Shown: in pieces, positions 8,684-15,537 of the stretch
How positions within the stretch are numbered: position 1 is the stretch's first letter
Layout: each line of letters opens with the position of its first letter
Assembly: GCA_040878345.1 (NCBI GenBank)
Contig: JBBDML010000020.1
Span: forward strand, 1-21,603
Length of the DNA: 21,603 nt
Direction: 5' to 3'
From: ZC4RG35 sp040878345
GTDB lineage: Bacteria > Actinomycetota > Acidimicrobiia > Spongiisociales > ZC4RG35
Made by a program: the position numbers and the translations under genes
The notes under the pieces: generated by a model
What the model was told of the DNA's origin: nothing
The model's input: the letters and a program-made list of their open reading frames with translations, nothing else
The model's database searches: none

Positions 8684-9333
8684 CAGGTCACGTTGAATCG
8701 GTAGCGATGCCCGGCGAAGACGATCACCGAACCGGTGCCGATCTCGGTCGGGTCGTCACCGACCTGAGCCCCGTCGGCAACGGTCCCATTGGCCGACCCG
8801 AGGTCCCGTACCCATGCCCTCCCGCCCTCCCTCCACAGGACGGCGTGACGCCGGCTCACCTCGTCGTGGGGCAATGTGACATCGGCCGCGCCGCTCCTCC
8901 CGATCACCGCCCGGTTCCGTCCGACATCGTGGGTCCCACCAACCGAAACCAGCCGGGCCCACACCACCAGGGCGCCAGGGGAGACCTCGACATGACAGAT
9001 CAAGGCGCCGGGGGACACCTGGTCCGAGGTGGTGATGACCACCTGGCACGGGCCTTCGAGACGGAGCCCCGCCTCGGCGGTGTGACGGTCCAATTCGGCC
9101 GCCAGGCTGGCGGCGAGGTCACCGGGGTCGGTGGTCAGGTCACGGGGGTTGACCAGGATGGTGTACAGGTTGGCGGTCGCCGGCCCCGTTTCGTGCTCGA
9201 ACCGGGCGAAGTCGGCCTCACGGGCCAGACGACCGGCGATCTCCGAGGGGTGGAGCCGCCCTGAGAACACTCGTCCCGTTACACCTTCGAGCAGACGCTC
9301 GAGGCGACGTTCGAAACTACGCACCACGCTCAC
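8683..9333 (-). CDS. fhaA: DUF3662 and FHA-domain protein, FhaA type
   Basis: This is the first gene of the wall-signalling operon. The N-terminal FhaA/DUF3662-like region starts VVRSFERRLERLLEGVTGRVFSG and continues with LHPSEIAGRLAREAD. The C-terminal FHA domain contains VIGRSGAADVTL, EVSRRHAVL and DLGSANGT. The open frame extends to 9468 but would then run into the tRNA-Leu gene. I chose GTG at 9333 because a -10-like TAACCT (9341-9346 on this strand) lies seven bases upstream, fitting a leaderless start. GTGs at 9327 and 9324 are alternatives. At 217 aa it is much shorter than mycobacterial FhaA (over 500 aa), because the long low-complexity linker is nearly absent. FhaA-type proteins bind phosphorylated partners in the lipid II/MurJ pathway. 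Confidence 0.88.
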   Translation of the reverse strand: MSVVRSFERRLERLLEGVTGRVFSGRLHPSEIAGRLAREADFARFEHETGPATANLYTILVNPRDLTTDPGDLAASLAAELDRHTAEAGLRLEGPCQVVITTSDQVSPGALICHVEVSPGALVVWARLVSVGGTHDVGRNRAVIGRSGAADVTLPHDEVSRRHAVLWREGGRAWVRDLGSANGTVADGAQVGDDPTEIGTGSVIVFAGHRYRFNVT

Positions 9334-9340
9334 AGACGTG

Positions 9341-9346
9341 AGGTTA
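9341..9346 (-). promoter_or_regulatory. Putative -10 element of the fhaA-pknB operon
   Basis: TAACCT on the minus strand sits seven bases before the GTG chosen for fhaA. The spacing is that of a leaderless transcript. The upstream boundary is set by tRNA-Leu on the other strand, so the promoter must lie in this roughly 80-bp gap. Confidence 0.45.
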
Positions 9347-9415
9347 CGGGTTCCCCGTGAACCACGACTACCGCAGCACCAGGCCCGGCGGTACGATCCC
9401 TGGTCCCCATTTCCC

Positions 9416-9499
<84 letters not shown>

Positions 9500-9501
9500 C
9501 G

Positions 9502-10500
9502 TTGATCTTCGAGACCCCACCTCGCTCACGCAGTCGGCTCGTGGGCCGGTACCTTTGGCCGAGCCTGATCGTCGCCGCGGTCACCATCGGTTTGGTCGTC
9601 TCGGCGGCCGGTACCGAGACCCGAAGTCAGATCGAATACCTGACGCGGATGGGTGATGAGGCCACCGAGCTCTCCAAGAGCGCCGACGCCCTGCGTCAGA
9701 TCATCTCCCGGCTCCACGTCACCTCGCGGAACGACTTCACCACTGTCATCGCCTCGATCGAGGAGGACCTGGCGGCATCGAACGCACTGGCCGACGAGGA
9801 GCCCCCGACACCCACGGTGCAGCCGGTGCGATCCTTGTTCCGCCAGGTGGTTCAAGCCTGGGGAGATGGGATCGCGCTGTTCTCAACGGCGGTGCTCGGT
9901 GCCGCCGACCACCCCGACGACCCCAATCCGATCGACCAGATGGCATCGGCTCTCGCCGAGTTGAGGGCGGGTGACGGGGTGTACGCCGACCTCCTCGTCG
10001 AGTTGGAGCGGGATGACGTCCCTGCGGCGCTCACCCCTTTCCCCGGAGTGGCGATGCTGCCGGGGCCGGCCGGACTGGTCACCCTGGCGCTCGGCTACGT
10101 CGATGCAGCCCGGTCCGAGCTCAACACCCTGGGATTGCGTCCCGGGCTGGCTGTGGCACAGATCGTCTCCGACCCGGAATGGCAGGTCGACGCCAACCAG
10201 CAGGTGGCGCTGCCCGCCACGGACACCGTTGCCTTCTCGGTGGTGATCTCCAATGTCGGAAACGTGGTCTCCGAGGGCCAACAGGTATTGGTCACCCTGA
10301 TCGGTGGCCCTGAGGAGGTCGAGGTCGAAGAGACCGTTGGCCCGCTACAGCCAGGTCGCCAGGTGACGGTGGTGTTCGACCCGATCGGGGTCGACCCGGA
10401 TGGTCTCTACGAGGTGGTGGCCACCATCCTGACCACAACCGAAGACACCAATCTCGACGACAACCAGATCCGGGTTCAGTTCAACGTCAACGAAGGGTGA
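9502..10500 (+). CDS. Membrane-anchored protein with CARDB-like C-terminal domain
   Basis: I recognise no named family. The predicted protein is 332 aa from TTG at 9502, or 319 aa from GTG at 9541. TTG is only two bases after the tRNA-Leu body, so GTG at 9541 may be the true start. One hydrophobic segment (YLWPSLIVAAVTIGLVVSAAG, about residues 17-38) is probably a signal anchor. A helical stretch follows, then a region rich in small residues. From about residue 213 there is a beta-sandwich-like domain: VAFSVVISNVGNVVSEGQQVLVTLIGG, LQPGRQVTVVF, TNLDDNQIRVQF. This resembles CARDB/DUF11-type extracellular adhesion modules. The C-terminus is probably outside the cell. It ends 33 bp before serS, so the two may be co-transcribed, although serS has its own -10-like box. 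Confidence 0.75.
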   Translation: MIFETPPRSRSRLVGRYLWPSLIVAAVTIGLVVSAAGTETRSQIEYLTRMGDEATELSKSADALRQIISRLHVTSRNDFTTVIASIEEDLAASNALADEEPPTPTVQPVRSLFRQVVQAWGDGIALFSTAVLGAADHPDDPNPIDQMASALAELRAGDGVYADLLVELERDDVPAALTPFPGVAMLPGPAGLVTLALGYVDAARSELNTLGLRPGLAVAQIVSDPEWQVDANQQVALPATDTVAFSVVISNVGNVVSEGQQVLVTLIGGPEEVEVEETVGPLQPGRQVTVVFDPIGVDPDGLYEVVATILTTTEDTNLDDNQIRVQFNVNEG

Positions 10501-10517
10501 CCGTTCCGGCCCACCGT

Positions 10518-10523
10518 TACCAT
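10518..10523 (+). promoter_or_regulatory. Putative -10 element of serS
   Basis: TACCAT lies ten bases upstream of the serS ATG, preceded by GT. The same GTTACC block, with the same 10-base spacing, precedes the MFS gene at 13009. No Shine-Dalgarno is visible, so a leaderless or near-leaderless transcript is suggested. Confidence 0.4.
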
Positions 10524-10533
10524 CCGCCACCCG

Positions 10534-11781
10534 ATGCTCGACCCCAGAGTCCTCCGCGATCAGCCCGATGCCCTCCGTGAGACCCTGCGCCGACGCGGTA
10601 TGACGCTGGACCTCGACTCCATGATCGAGATCGAGGCCCAGCACAGGTCGGCCCTCAAGGAGGCCGAGGCGCTGAGGGCCCGTCAGAAGGAGGCGGGGCG
10701 TGAGATCGCCACTCTGGAAGGAGAGGCCAAGCAGCGTGCCATCGCCGAGGTCTCGGATCTGGCGGCGGCAGTCAGGGAGAAGACCTCCCGGGCGGACGAG
10801 CTCGGGGAGCAGTTCCGCCTCGCCTGGCTCGAGGTCCCCAACCTGGTGGCCGCCGATGCAGCCGACGGCTTCACCGACCAGGACAGCGACGAGATCAGAC
10901 GGGTGGGCGAGCCGGCACCAACGGGCCGAGACCATGCCACCTTGGGTGAGAGCCTCGGGATCATCGACACAGAACGGGCCGCCAAGGTGTCCGGGAGCCG
11001 TTTTGGATACCTGAAGGGCAAGGGGGCGATGCTCGAGCTCTCGTTGGTGCGATGGGCCATGGACCACCTGGTCGAAGCCGGGTTCACCCCGATGATCCCG
11101 CCGGTGCTGGTCCGTGAGGGGGCTCTCGAGGGGACCGGGTTCTTCCCCGAGGCGCGTGAACAAGTCTATGAGATCCCTCGGGACGAGCTCTTCCTGGTGG
11201 GCACGGCGGAGGTCCCGTTGGCCGCCTATCACGGCGATGAGATCCTCGACGCTGAGGACCTCCCCATTCGCTACGCTGGCTTCTCGACGTGCTTTCGGCG
11301 GGAGGCCGGAACCTACGGCAAGGACACCTCCGGCATCTTCCGGGTCCATCAGTTCGACAAGGTCGAGATGTTCGTGTTCACCACCGCAGATCAGTCCGCC
11401 GCGGAGCACGACCGGCTTCTCGGCGTCGAGGAGTCGTTGGTGAGCCAACTGGAGATCCCCTATCGGGTGGTCAACATCGCCGCCGGCGACCTGGGGGCCT
11501 CGGCCGCCAAGAAGTACGACATCGAGGCCTGGTTCCCCGGTGAGGGGGCCTATCGCGAGATCACCTCGTGCTCGAACACCACCGACTTCCAGGCGCGGCG
11601 TCTCAAGGTCCGGGTGAGGGGCGGGGCTGGGAATGAGGTGGCCCACACCCTCAACGGCACGGCGTGTGCCATAGGACGGACCATCCTGGCCATCCTCGAG
11701 AACCATCAACGCCCCGACGGCTCGGTGGTCATCCCCGATGCGCTCAGGCGCTACACCGGATTCGACCTCATCGAGCCGTGA
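10534..11781 (+). CDS. serS: Seryl-tRNA synthetase
   Basis: This class II aminoacyl-tRNA synthetase charges tRNA-Ser with serine in the cytoplasm. It is 415 aa, the normal bacterial length. The N-terminal coiled-coil tRNA-binding arm covers about residues 30-105 (rich in Glu/Arg/Ala, e.g. LKEAEALRARQKEAGREIATLEGE). The catalytic core carries TAEVPL for serine/ATP binding, motif 2 from F254-R-R-E with GTYGKDTSGIFRVHQFDKVE, and motif 3 N374-GTACAIG-R382 with ILENHQ. The stop overlaps the start of the next gene by four bases. It lies about 2.9 kb upstream of a cluster of six tRNA-Ser genes, whose products or remnants are its substrates. Confidence 0.97.
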   Translation: MLDPRVLRDQPDALRETLRRRGMTLDLDSMIEIEAQHRSALKEAEALRARQKEAGREIATLEGEAKQRAIAEVSDLAAAVREKTSRADELGEQFRLAWLEVPNLVAADAADGFTDQDSDEIRRVGEPAPTGRDHATLGESLGIIDTERAAKVSGSRFGYLKGKGAMLELSLVRWAMDHLVEAGFTPMIPPVLVREGALEGTGFFPEAREQVYEIPRDELFLVGTAEVPLAAYHGDEILDAEDLPIRYAGFSTCFRREAGTYGKDTSGIFRVHQFDKVEMFVFTTADQSAAEHDRLLGVEESLVSQLEIPYRVVNIAAGDLGASAAKKYDIEAWFPGEGAYREITSCSNTTDFQARRLKVRVRGGAGNEVAHTLNGTACAIGRTILAILENHQRPDGSVVIPDALRRYTGFDLIEP

Positions 11782-12410
11782 GTGAGCCCACCGGCGCCGA
11801 CTTCGCCCGGATCGCCACCCGATACGACCTGATCAACCGGCTCCTCTCCCTGGGCCAGGAGCGTAAGTGGCGTGAGAGTGGGGTGAAGATGCTCGAGCCC
11901 GGAGTGGTGCTTGACCTCGGTTGTGGCACCGGGGCCACCGAGTTCGGAGGACGGGTGGTCATCGGTCTCGACCCGGTCATCGAGATGTTGGCGCTGAGCC
12001 CGGTGGCCCTGCGGGTGGTTGGGATCGGGGAGCGCCTCCCACTGGGTGACGCCTCGGTGGACGGTGTTTTCAGCGGGTTTGTGTTCCGGAACCTCACCTC
12101 GGTGACCGCCACCCTTGCCGAGATCCATCGTGTCCTGAGACCGGGTTGCTCCGCGGTGATCGTCGACCTGGGGCGACCCGATGGCCGGTTGCGAAGGCTG
12201 GTGCACAGGATGGCGACCGGGATGATCCTTCCTCTGGTTGGTTTGTTGTTCGCCGGGGCCCCAGGCGAGTACCGGTATCTCCATCGGAGCCTCGACTCGC
12301 TCCCCCGAGCGGAGGTGCTGTACGCCGCCGGGCCGATGCGTCTGGAAGAGGTGTGGAGGGCGGGGGTGTTTGGGTTCGTCTACGGGGTCAGACTTCGTAA
12401 ACCGGGCTGA
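11778..12410 (+). CDS. UbiE/MenG-type SAM-dependent methyltransferase
   Basis: The protein has 210 aa from the GTG at 11778, which overlaps the serS stop (GTGA); the longer upstream frame lies inside serS. UbiE/MenG features are the N-terminal FARIATRYDLINRLLSLGQERKWR, SAM motif I LDLGCGTG (45-52), FVFRNLTSVTATLAEIHRVLRPG and the family block GEYRYLHRSLDSLP. The likely role is the last C-methylation of menaquinone synthesis (demethylmenaquinone to menaquinone). However, motif I is followed unusually quickly by GGRVVIGLDPVIEML, making the protein about 20-40 residues shorter than standard UbiE. No other men genes are nearby, so menG is likely but unproven. A repeat array with strong hairpins begins nine bases after the stop. 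Confidence 0.82.
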   Translation: MSEPTGADFARIATRYDLINRLLSLGQERKWRESGVKMLEPGVVLDLGCGTGATEFGGRVVIGLDPVIEMLALSPVALRVVGIGERLPLGDASVDGVFSGFVFRNLTSVTATLAEIHRVLRPGCSAVIVDLGRPDGRLRRLVHRMATGMILPLVGLLFAGAPGEYRYLHRSLDSLPRAEVLYAAGPMRLEEVWRAGVFGFVYGVRLRKPG

Positions 12411-12418
12411 GAACCCCG

Positions 12419-12686
12419 TTCTGTGCGGATTTGTGACGGAGGGGTTCGCGTAGATCCGCACAGAAAGAGACAAGCTCCGTTCTGTGCGGATTTGTGACGG
12501 AGGGGTTCGCGTAGATCCGCACAGAAAGAGANNNNNNNNNNNNNNNNNNNNNNNNNNNNNNNNNNNNNNNNNNNNNNNNNNNNNNNNNNNNNNNNNNNNN
12601 NNNNNNNNNNNNNNNNNNNNNNNNNNNNNNNAAGCTCCGTTCTGTGCGGATTTGTGACGGAGGGGTTCGCGTAGATCCGCACAGAA
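12419..12686. repeat. 61-bp tandem repeat with 12-bp hairpin arms, interrupted by assembly gap
   Basis: Three copies of a 47-bp core are visible at 12419-12465, 12480-12526 and 12640-12686. Each begins TTCTGTGCGGAT and ends with its exact reverse complement ATCCGCACAGAA, around an identical 23-base loop. The repeat period before the gap is 61 bp, and the 14-base linker AGAGACAAGCTCCG is also conserved. A second, competing inverted repeat (CTCCGT ... ACGGAG) joins the linker to the loop. A 100-N run sits at a unit boundary, so the true copy number is unknown. Confidence 0.95.
12532..12631. other. Scaffold gap (100 N)
   Basis: Exactly 100 N, the usual placeholder for a gap of unknown length. 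The flanks are both inside the 61-bp repeat and match the unit junction except for one missing C. The gap is therefore almost certainly caused by the repeat array. Confidence 0.98.
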
Positions 12687-12744
12687 TGAAGAAGAGGAGG
12701 GATCGTGACCCCGCCGTCGAGACACGGTGGGCGCTGTCGGCACC

Positions 12745-12855
12745 GGCCGCCGGCTCCGGTCGGGTGACCCCAAGCACCCGGAGCGGGTCACTTAGGGCTG
12801 CTTCCTTCCGGACCTGACCCGATTCGTGATGCTCCGTCGCCCGGGACCCGGCCAT
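12745..12855 (-). ncRNA. ffs: Signal recognition particle RNA (4.5S type)
   Basis: The minus strand carries the SRP domain IV signature GGTCAGGTCCGGAAGGAAGC at about 12800-12819. It is enclosed by the stem GGGTCA/TGACCC (12815-12820 with 12785-12790). Outward pairing continues between GAGCATC and GGTGCTT and then between the GGGC and CCCG blocks, giving one long hairpin as in small bacterial SRP RNAs. Ends are approximate (a few to ten bases). This RNA binds Ffh and directs membrane-protein targeting. In actinobacteria ffs often lies near serine tRNA genes, tadA and dnaX; dnaX is not in this window. Confidence 0.87.
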
Positions 12856-12992
12856 CGACGCCGCGTCTCCGATGCCCCGGCGTGTCGTGCCCCTCGGGCG
12901 GGGAATTCGGCCCCGCGTGAAGAGGGTTTCGGGTTCAGGGCACCCCTAGCGCCCCGCCTACACGATCGGGCAGAAGGGTACCCGCCGACTGT

Positions 12993-12998
12993 TACCTT
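12993..12998 (+). promoter_or_regulatory. Putative -10 element of the MFS gene
   Basis: TACCTT, preceded by GT, ends ten bases before the ATG at 13009, matching the arrangement at serS. The rest of the 12856-13008 interval is G/C-rich, and I see no other gene or clear signal in it. Confidence 0.35.
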
Positions 12999-13008
12999 GC
13001 TCCCATCC

Positions 13009-14190
13009 ATGGCGGTCAACCGGTTCGGGCCGACCTTTCCCCGACTCTTCATCGCAGCGCTGATCCAGGAGCTGTCGTTCTCGCTGCTGATCCACGTCCC
13101 CGGGTTCTTCAGCAGTCTCGGTGCTTCGGAAGGCCTGATCGGGCTGCTCTACGCCGGGTGTGCCCTGGCCGCGCTGACCCTCCGCCCGCTGCTGGGTCGC
13201 ATCCTCGACCTGACCCATCGCCGGACCGTGATCCTGGTGACCAGTGCCGCCAACATCGTGGTGATCCTGGCCCTGGCCACCGCAGGTGAGTGGGGGCCCT
13301 ACCTATGGGGCTTGTTCATCCTGCAGCGGGTGTTCCAGATCTCCTTGTTCACCACGGTGCTCACCTATGGGGCCGATTCGATACCGATCGAGCGTCGCAC
13401 CCAGGGTCTTGCCATCTTCGGTCTCTCCGGGTTGATGCCTATCGCCATCGGGGGTTATCTGGGCGATGTGGTCATCGACGGGTTCGGGTTCGGTGCGCTG
13501 TTCGTGTTCTCGGCGATGGCATGTGTCACCGCCTGGTTCATATTCTGGACCCTCCCGGTGCTCCCGGTGAGGGGGCCCCAGCCGCGACGGGGGTTCTGGG
13601 CGGCGATGGCCCAGCGCAACCTCCTCCCGTTGTGGTTCGCCACACTGATGTTCTCGGTCGGGCTGGAGTCGCTGTTCACCTTCACCCGCACCTATGTCGA
13701 GGACCGGGGCGTGGGAACCGCCGGTCTCTTCTTCGTCGCCTACGGGGTCTTCGCCGCGGTGACCCGGGTTATCGGTGGCCGGATGTACGACCGTGTTGCC
13801 CATCGCCCGTTGGTGGTCGGGTCGATCGCCCTCTACGGGATGGGTTTGGGGGTGATGGCGATCGCCGGGTCGACTGCCATCATGGTGTTGGCCGCCCTGG
13901 CGACGGGGGCGGCGCATGGGGCGGCCTTCCCGCTCTTGTCGAGCGAGGTGGTCAATCGGGCCCGGGACTCGGAGAGGGGCTCGGCGATGTCGATATTCAC
14001 CTCGATCTTCGACATCTCGCTGCTGGTCGGTGCGCCCACCGTGGGCTTTCTTATCGACGGATCGGGATACCTGGTGGCGTTCGGCGCTGCCGGGGTCGCC
14101 CTAGTGATCGGCGCAGTGGTCTACGGGCTGTGGGACCGGAGGCTGGTCAGGCTGTCACCGGCGCTGATTGGCGAAGAAGTCCTCGAGTAA
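13009..14190 (+). CDS. Major facilitator superfamily transporter
   Basis: The predicted protein has 393 aa and about twelve hydrophobic segments in two halves separated by a basic cytoplasmic loop (PVRGPQPRRGFWAAMAQRN, around residues 187-205). The MFS motif A region is recognisable as RPLLGRILDLTHRRTVI after helix 2 and again as GGRMYDRVAHRPLVV in the second half. The open frame extends to 12826, but that part overlaps the SRP RNA and does not look like protein. ATG at 13009 gives MAVNRFGPTFPRLF, a normal MFS start leading into helix 1. The substrate cannot be named; drug or metabolite efflux is the generic possibility. Its 3' end overlaps the convergent tadA by 36 bp. Confidence 0.88.
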   Translation: MAVNRFGPTFPRLFIAALIQELSFSLLIHVPGFFSSLGASEGLIGLLYAGCALAALTLRPLLGRILDLTHRRTVILVTSAANIVVILALATAGEWGPYLWGLFILQRVFQISLFTTVLTYGADSIPIERRTQGLAIFGLSGLMPIAIGGYLGDVVIDGFGFGALFVFSAMACVTAWFIFWTLPVLPVRGPQPRRGFWAAMAQRNLLPLWFATLMFSVGLESLFTFTRTYVEDRGVGTAGLFFVAYGVFAAVTRVIGGRMYDRVAHRPLVVGSIALYGMGLGVMAIAGSTAIMVLAALATGAAHGAAFPLLSSEVVNRARDSERGSAMSIFTSIFDISLLVGAPTVGFLIDGSGYLVAFGAAGVALVIGAVVYGLWDRRLVRLSPALIGEEVLE

Positions 14191-14628
14191 GGCCCCAGAC
14201 TCACCGGCGAGGACACCGTCGATCAGGTCGACCCGATGGTTGAGACGGCGGTCCTGGGGAATGTTGTACAACGACCAGGCAGCCCCTGCCTTGAGGTCTG
14301 CCGCCCCGTAGACGATCCGGTCGAGACGGGCCCATACCGCGGCGCCGGCGCACATGGCGCAGGGCTCCAGGGTCACCACCAGGGTGTGGCCGTTGAGTCT
14401 CCAGTCCCCGATCTCACGGGCCCGAGCCGACAGCACCAGGATCTCGGCGTGGGCGGTGGGGTCGGTCAGCTCCTCCCGTCGGTTGTGGTCCACGGTCACC
14501 ACCTGGCCGGTGGCGTCGAGGAGGACCGCACCCACCGGGACATCCCCGGCGGCGCCCGCCTCACCGGCCGCCTCCAGGGCGAGCCTCATCGGGCCGATGT
14601 AGTCCTGAGGGGATATGGGCTGACTCAC
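14155..14628 (-). CDS. tadA: tRNA-specific adenosine deaminase
   Basis: This is a zinc-dependent deaminase of 157 aa that converts adenosine-34 to inosine in tRNA-Arg(ACG), letting one tRNA read several Arg codons. The zinc site and catalytic glutamate are H60-A-E62 and P89-C90-A-M-C93. The C-terminal region (GAADLKAGAAWSLYNIPQDRRLNHRVDLIDGVLAGESGALLEDFFANQR) is the usual TadA tail. Start is GTG at 14628, with GATAAT (14637-14642) eight bases upstream and no Shine-Dalgarno, suggesting leaderless initiation. A general cytidine/guanine deaminase of the same fold is the alternative, but the tail and tRNA context favour TadA. Confidence 0.92.
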   Translation of the reverse strand: MSQPISPQDYIGPMRLALEAAGEAGAAGDVPVGAVLLDATGQVVTVDHNRREELTDPTAHAEILVLSARAREIGDWRLNGHTLVVTLEPCAMCAGAAVWARLDRIVYGAADLKAGAAWSLYNIPQDRRLNHRVDLIDGVLAGESGALLEDFFANQRR

Positions 14629-14636
14629 CGGGCGGC

Positions 14637-14642
14637 ATTATC
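14637..14642 (-). promoter_or_regulatory. Putative -10 element of tadA
   Basis: GATAAT on the minus strand, one mismatch from the TATAAT consensus, lies eight bases before the GTG start of tadA. It lies 37 bp before the first tRNA-Ser gene on the opposite strand. Confidence 0.45.
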
Positions 14643-14678
14643 CTCTATCTAGCCAGCCGCTCCCGGCTTGGCATTCCC

Positions 14679-14769
14679 GGAGGGATCGCATAGTCCGGTC
14701 TAGTGCGCGGCACTGGAAATGCCGTTGGGGGTTTGCGCCCCCTCGAGGGTTCAAATCCCTCTCCCTCCG
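14679..14769 (+). tRNA. tRNA-Ser (GGA)
   Basis: Acceptor GGAGGGA (14679-14685) pairs with TCCCTCC (14762-14768); discriminator is G. Anticodon arm CGGCA-CTGGAAA-TGCCG gives GGA, reading UCC/UCU. The long variable arm (TTGGGGGTTTGCGCCCCC) is that of a class II tRNA. T-arm GAGGGTTCAAATCCCTC. No encoded CCA. Confidence 0.93.
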
Positions 14770-14784
14770 CGACCGACGACCTCT

Positions 14785-14875
14785 GGAGGGGTCGCATAGT
14801 CCGGTCTAGTGCGCGGCACTCGAAATGCCGTAGGGGGTTACCACCTCCTCGAGGGTTCGAATCCCTCCCCCTCCG
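14785..14875 (+). tRNA. tRNA-Ser (CGA)
   Basis: Acceptor GGAGGGG (14785-14791) pairs with CCCCTCC (14868-14874); discriminator G. Anticodon arm CGGCA-CTCGAAA-TGCCG gives CGA, reading UCG. It shares a long identical 5' half (TCGCATAGTCCGGTCTAGTG) with the GGA gene 15 bp upstream, so the pair probably arose by tandem duplication and anticodon change. Confidence 0.93.
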
Positions 14876-14901
14876 CGGCGCAGACGATGTGCGTTACCCC
14901 G

Positions 14902-14989
14902 GGAGGGGTGTCCGAGTGGTCTAAGGAGACGGTCTTGAAAACCGTTGGGCCCTTCACGGGTCTCCTGGGTTCGAATCCCAGCCCCTCCG
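14902..14989 (+). tRNA. tRNA-Ser (UGA), intact copy
   Basis: Acceptor GGAGGGG (14902-14908) pairs fully with CCCCTCC (14982-14988); discriminator G. Anticodon arm ACGGT-CTTGAAA-ACCGT gives UGA. T-arm CTGGG-TTCGAAT-CCCAG. Of the three UGA-type copies in the window, this is the only one with a perfect acceptor stem, so it is probably the working gene. It ends 24 bp before the first cargo gene. Confidence 0.94.
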
Positions 14990-15013
14990 CTGCCATCCGT
15001 AGATCGGGAACCG

Positions 15014-15412
15014 TCATTCGGTCACGATGTCGGCGTGGCGATGCGCAACCTTCCACTCGTCGCCCTCCCGGCGGTATACCTGGGTGGCCCGCAACGTGTA
15101 ACTCCCCGGCTCACCGTTTATGGAGACGGTGGTGTGTTCCAGGCCTGCGGTATATGCCATGTCGCCCACTACGTCATGTGCCTGCAGTTCAAAGGCGTGC
15201 GACGTACAGTCGGAGAAACTCTGCTCCAGGAATGCGAAAACCTCGTCGATTTCCTGCTGCCCGTGGGCATTGCGTAACGCACCGAGAATGCTCACAGGCT
15301 CATTGCGGGACCAGAGCGCCCGGCGCGGGGCACTGTCGCCGTTGTGTAGAGCGAGTTCCGCCTCGTACAGGACGCTAGTGACCCACTCCAGGAAGCTATC
15401 GCGATCGGTCAT
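15014..15412 (-). CDS. SnoaL/NTF2-like small protein
   Basis: The predicted protein has 132 aa: an N-terminal helix (FLEWVTSVLYEAELALHNGDSAPRRALWS), then FLEQSFSDCTSHAFELQAHDVVGDMAYTAGLEHTTV and a C-terminal ATQVYRREGDEWKVAHRHADIV. This pattern, ending in a strand with WKVAHRHAD, is characteristic of the SnoaL-like/DUF4440 NTF2-fold group. The function (ketosteroid-isomerase-like enzyme, binding domain or other) cannot be deduced. Start is ATG at 15412. CATACT ends six bases before it, the exact spacing of a leaderless promoter. Base composition looks lower in GC than the core genes. It is separated from the alpha/beta hydrolase by 125 bp with no visible gene. Confidence 0.8.
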   Translation of the reverse strand: MTDRDSFLEWVTSVLYEAELALHNGDSAPRRALWSRNEPVSILGALRNAHGQQEIDEVFAFLEQSFSDCTSHAFELQAHDVVGDMAYTAGLEHTTVSINGEPGSYTLRATQVYRREGDEWKVAHRHADIVTE

Positions 15413-15418
15413 GCCGTC

Positions 15419-15427
15419 AGTATGTCA
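15419..15427 (-). promoter_or_regulatory. Putative extended -10 element of the SnoaL-like gene
   Basis: TGACATACT on the minus strand. The CATACT hexamer ends exactly six bases before the ATG. The same nine bases at the same spacing precede the HxlR-family gene at 16578. Confidence 0.5.
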
Positions 15428-15537
15428 GCGGACAGGGAGGTTTCGCATGCTGATGATGCCGATGTTCTTCCGAGAGGAAGGCTCAGCGGTCAAAGTTCGA
15501 ACTGAATCCCATCAGGGCCGCCAGTGCGACCGCATGA

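Noticed and set aside
10345..11709. 454-codon minus-strand ORF opposite serS
   Set aside because: It lies fully antisense to an unmistakable SerRS; its Gly/Asp/Val/Leu-rich composition is a high-GC shadow frame.
12419..12465. Rho-independent terminator of the methyltransferase gene
   Set aside because: The stem is followed by AGAGA rather than a T-run and the loop is 23 bases, so it does not fit an intrinsic terminator, although it may still affect the mRNA end.
12419..12686. CRISPR array
   Set aside because: The segments between repeat cores are identical 14-base linkers rather than unique spacers, and no cas genes are present.
12380..12855. Minus-strand ORFs reading through the 61-bp repeats and N gap
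   Set aside because: They exist only because N codons are read as X and the repeat has few stops; they also overlap the SRP RNA and lack any protein-like features.
12826..13008. N-terminal extension of the MFS gene
   Set aside because: The extra 61 codons overlap the SRP RNA, are Arg/Pro/Ala-rich and precede a normal MFS start at ATG 13009.
14809..15378. 189-codon plus-strand ORF
   Set aside because: It runs through two tRNA-Ser genes and antisense to the SnoaL-like gene, so it is not a credible protein.
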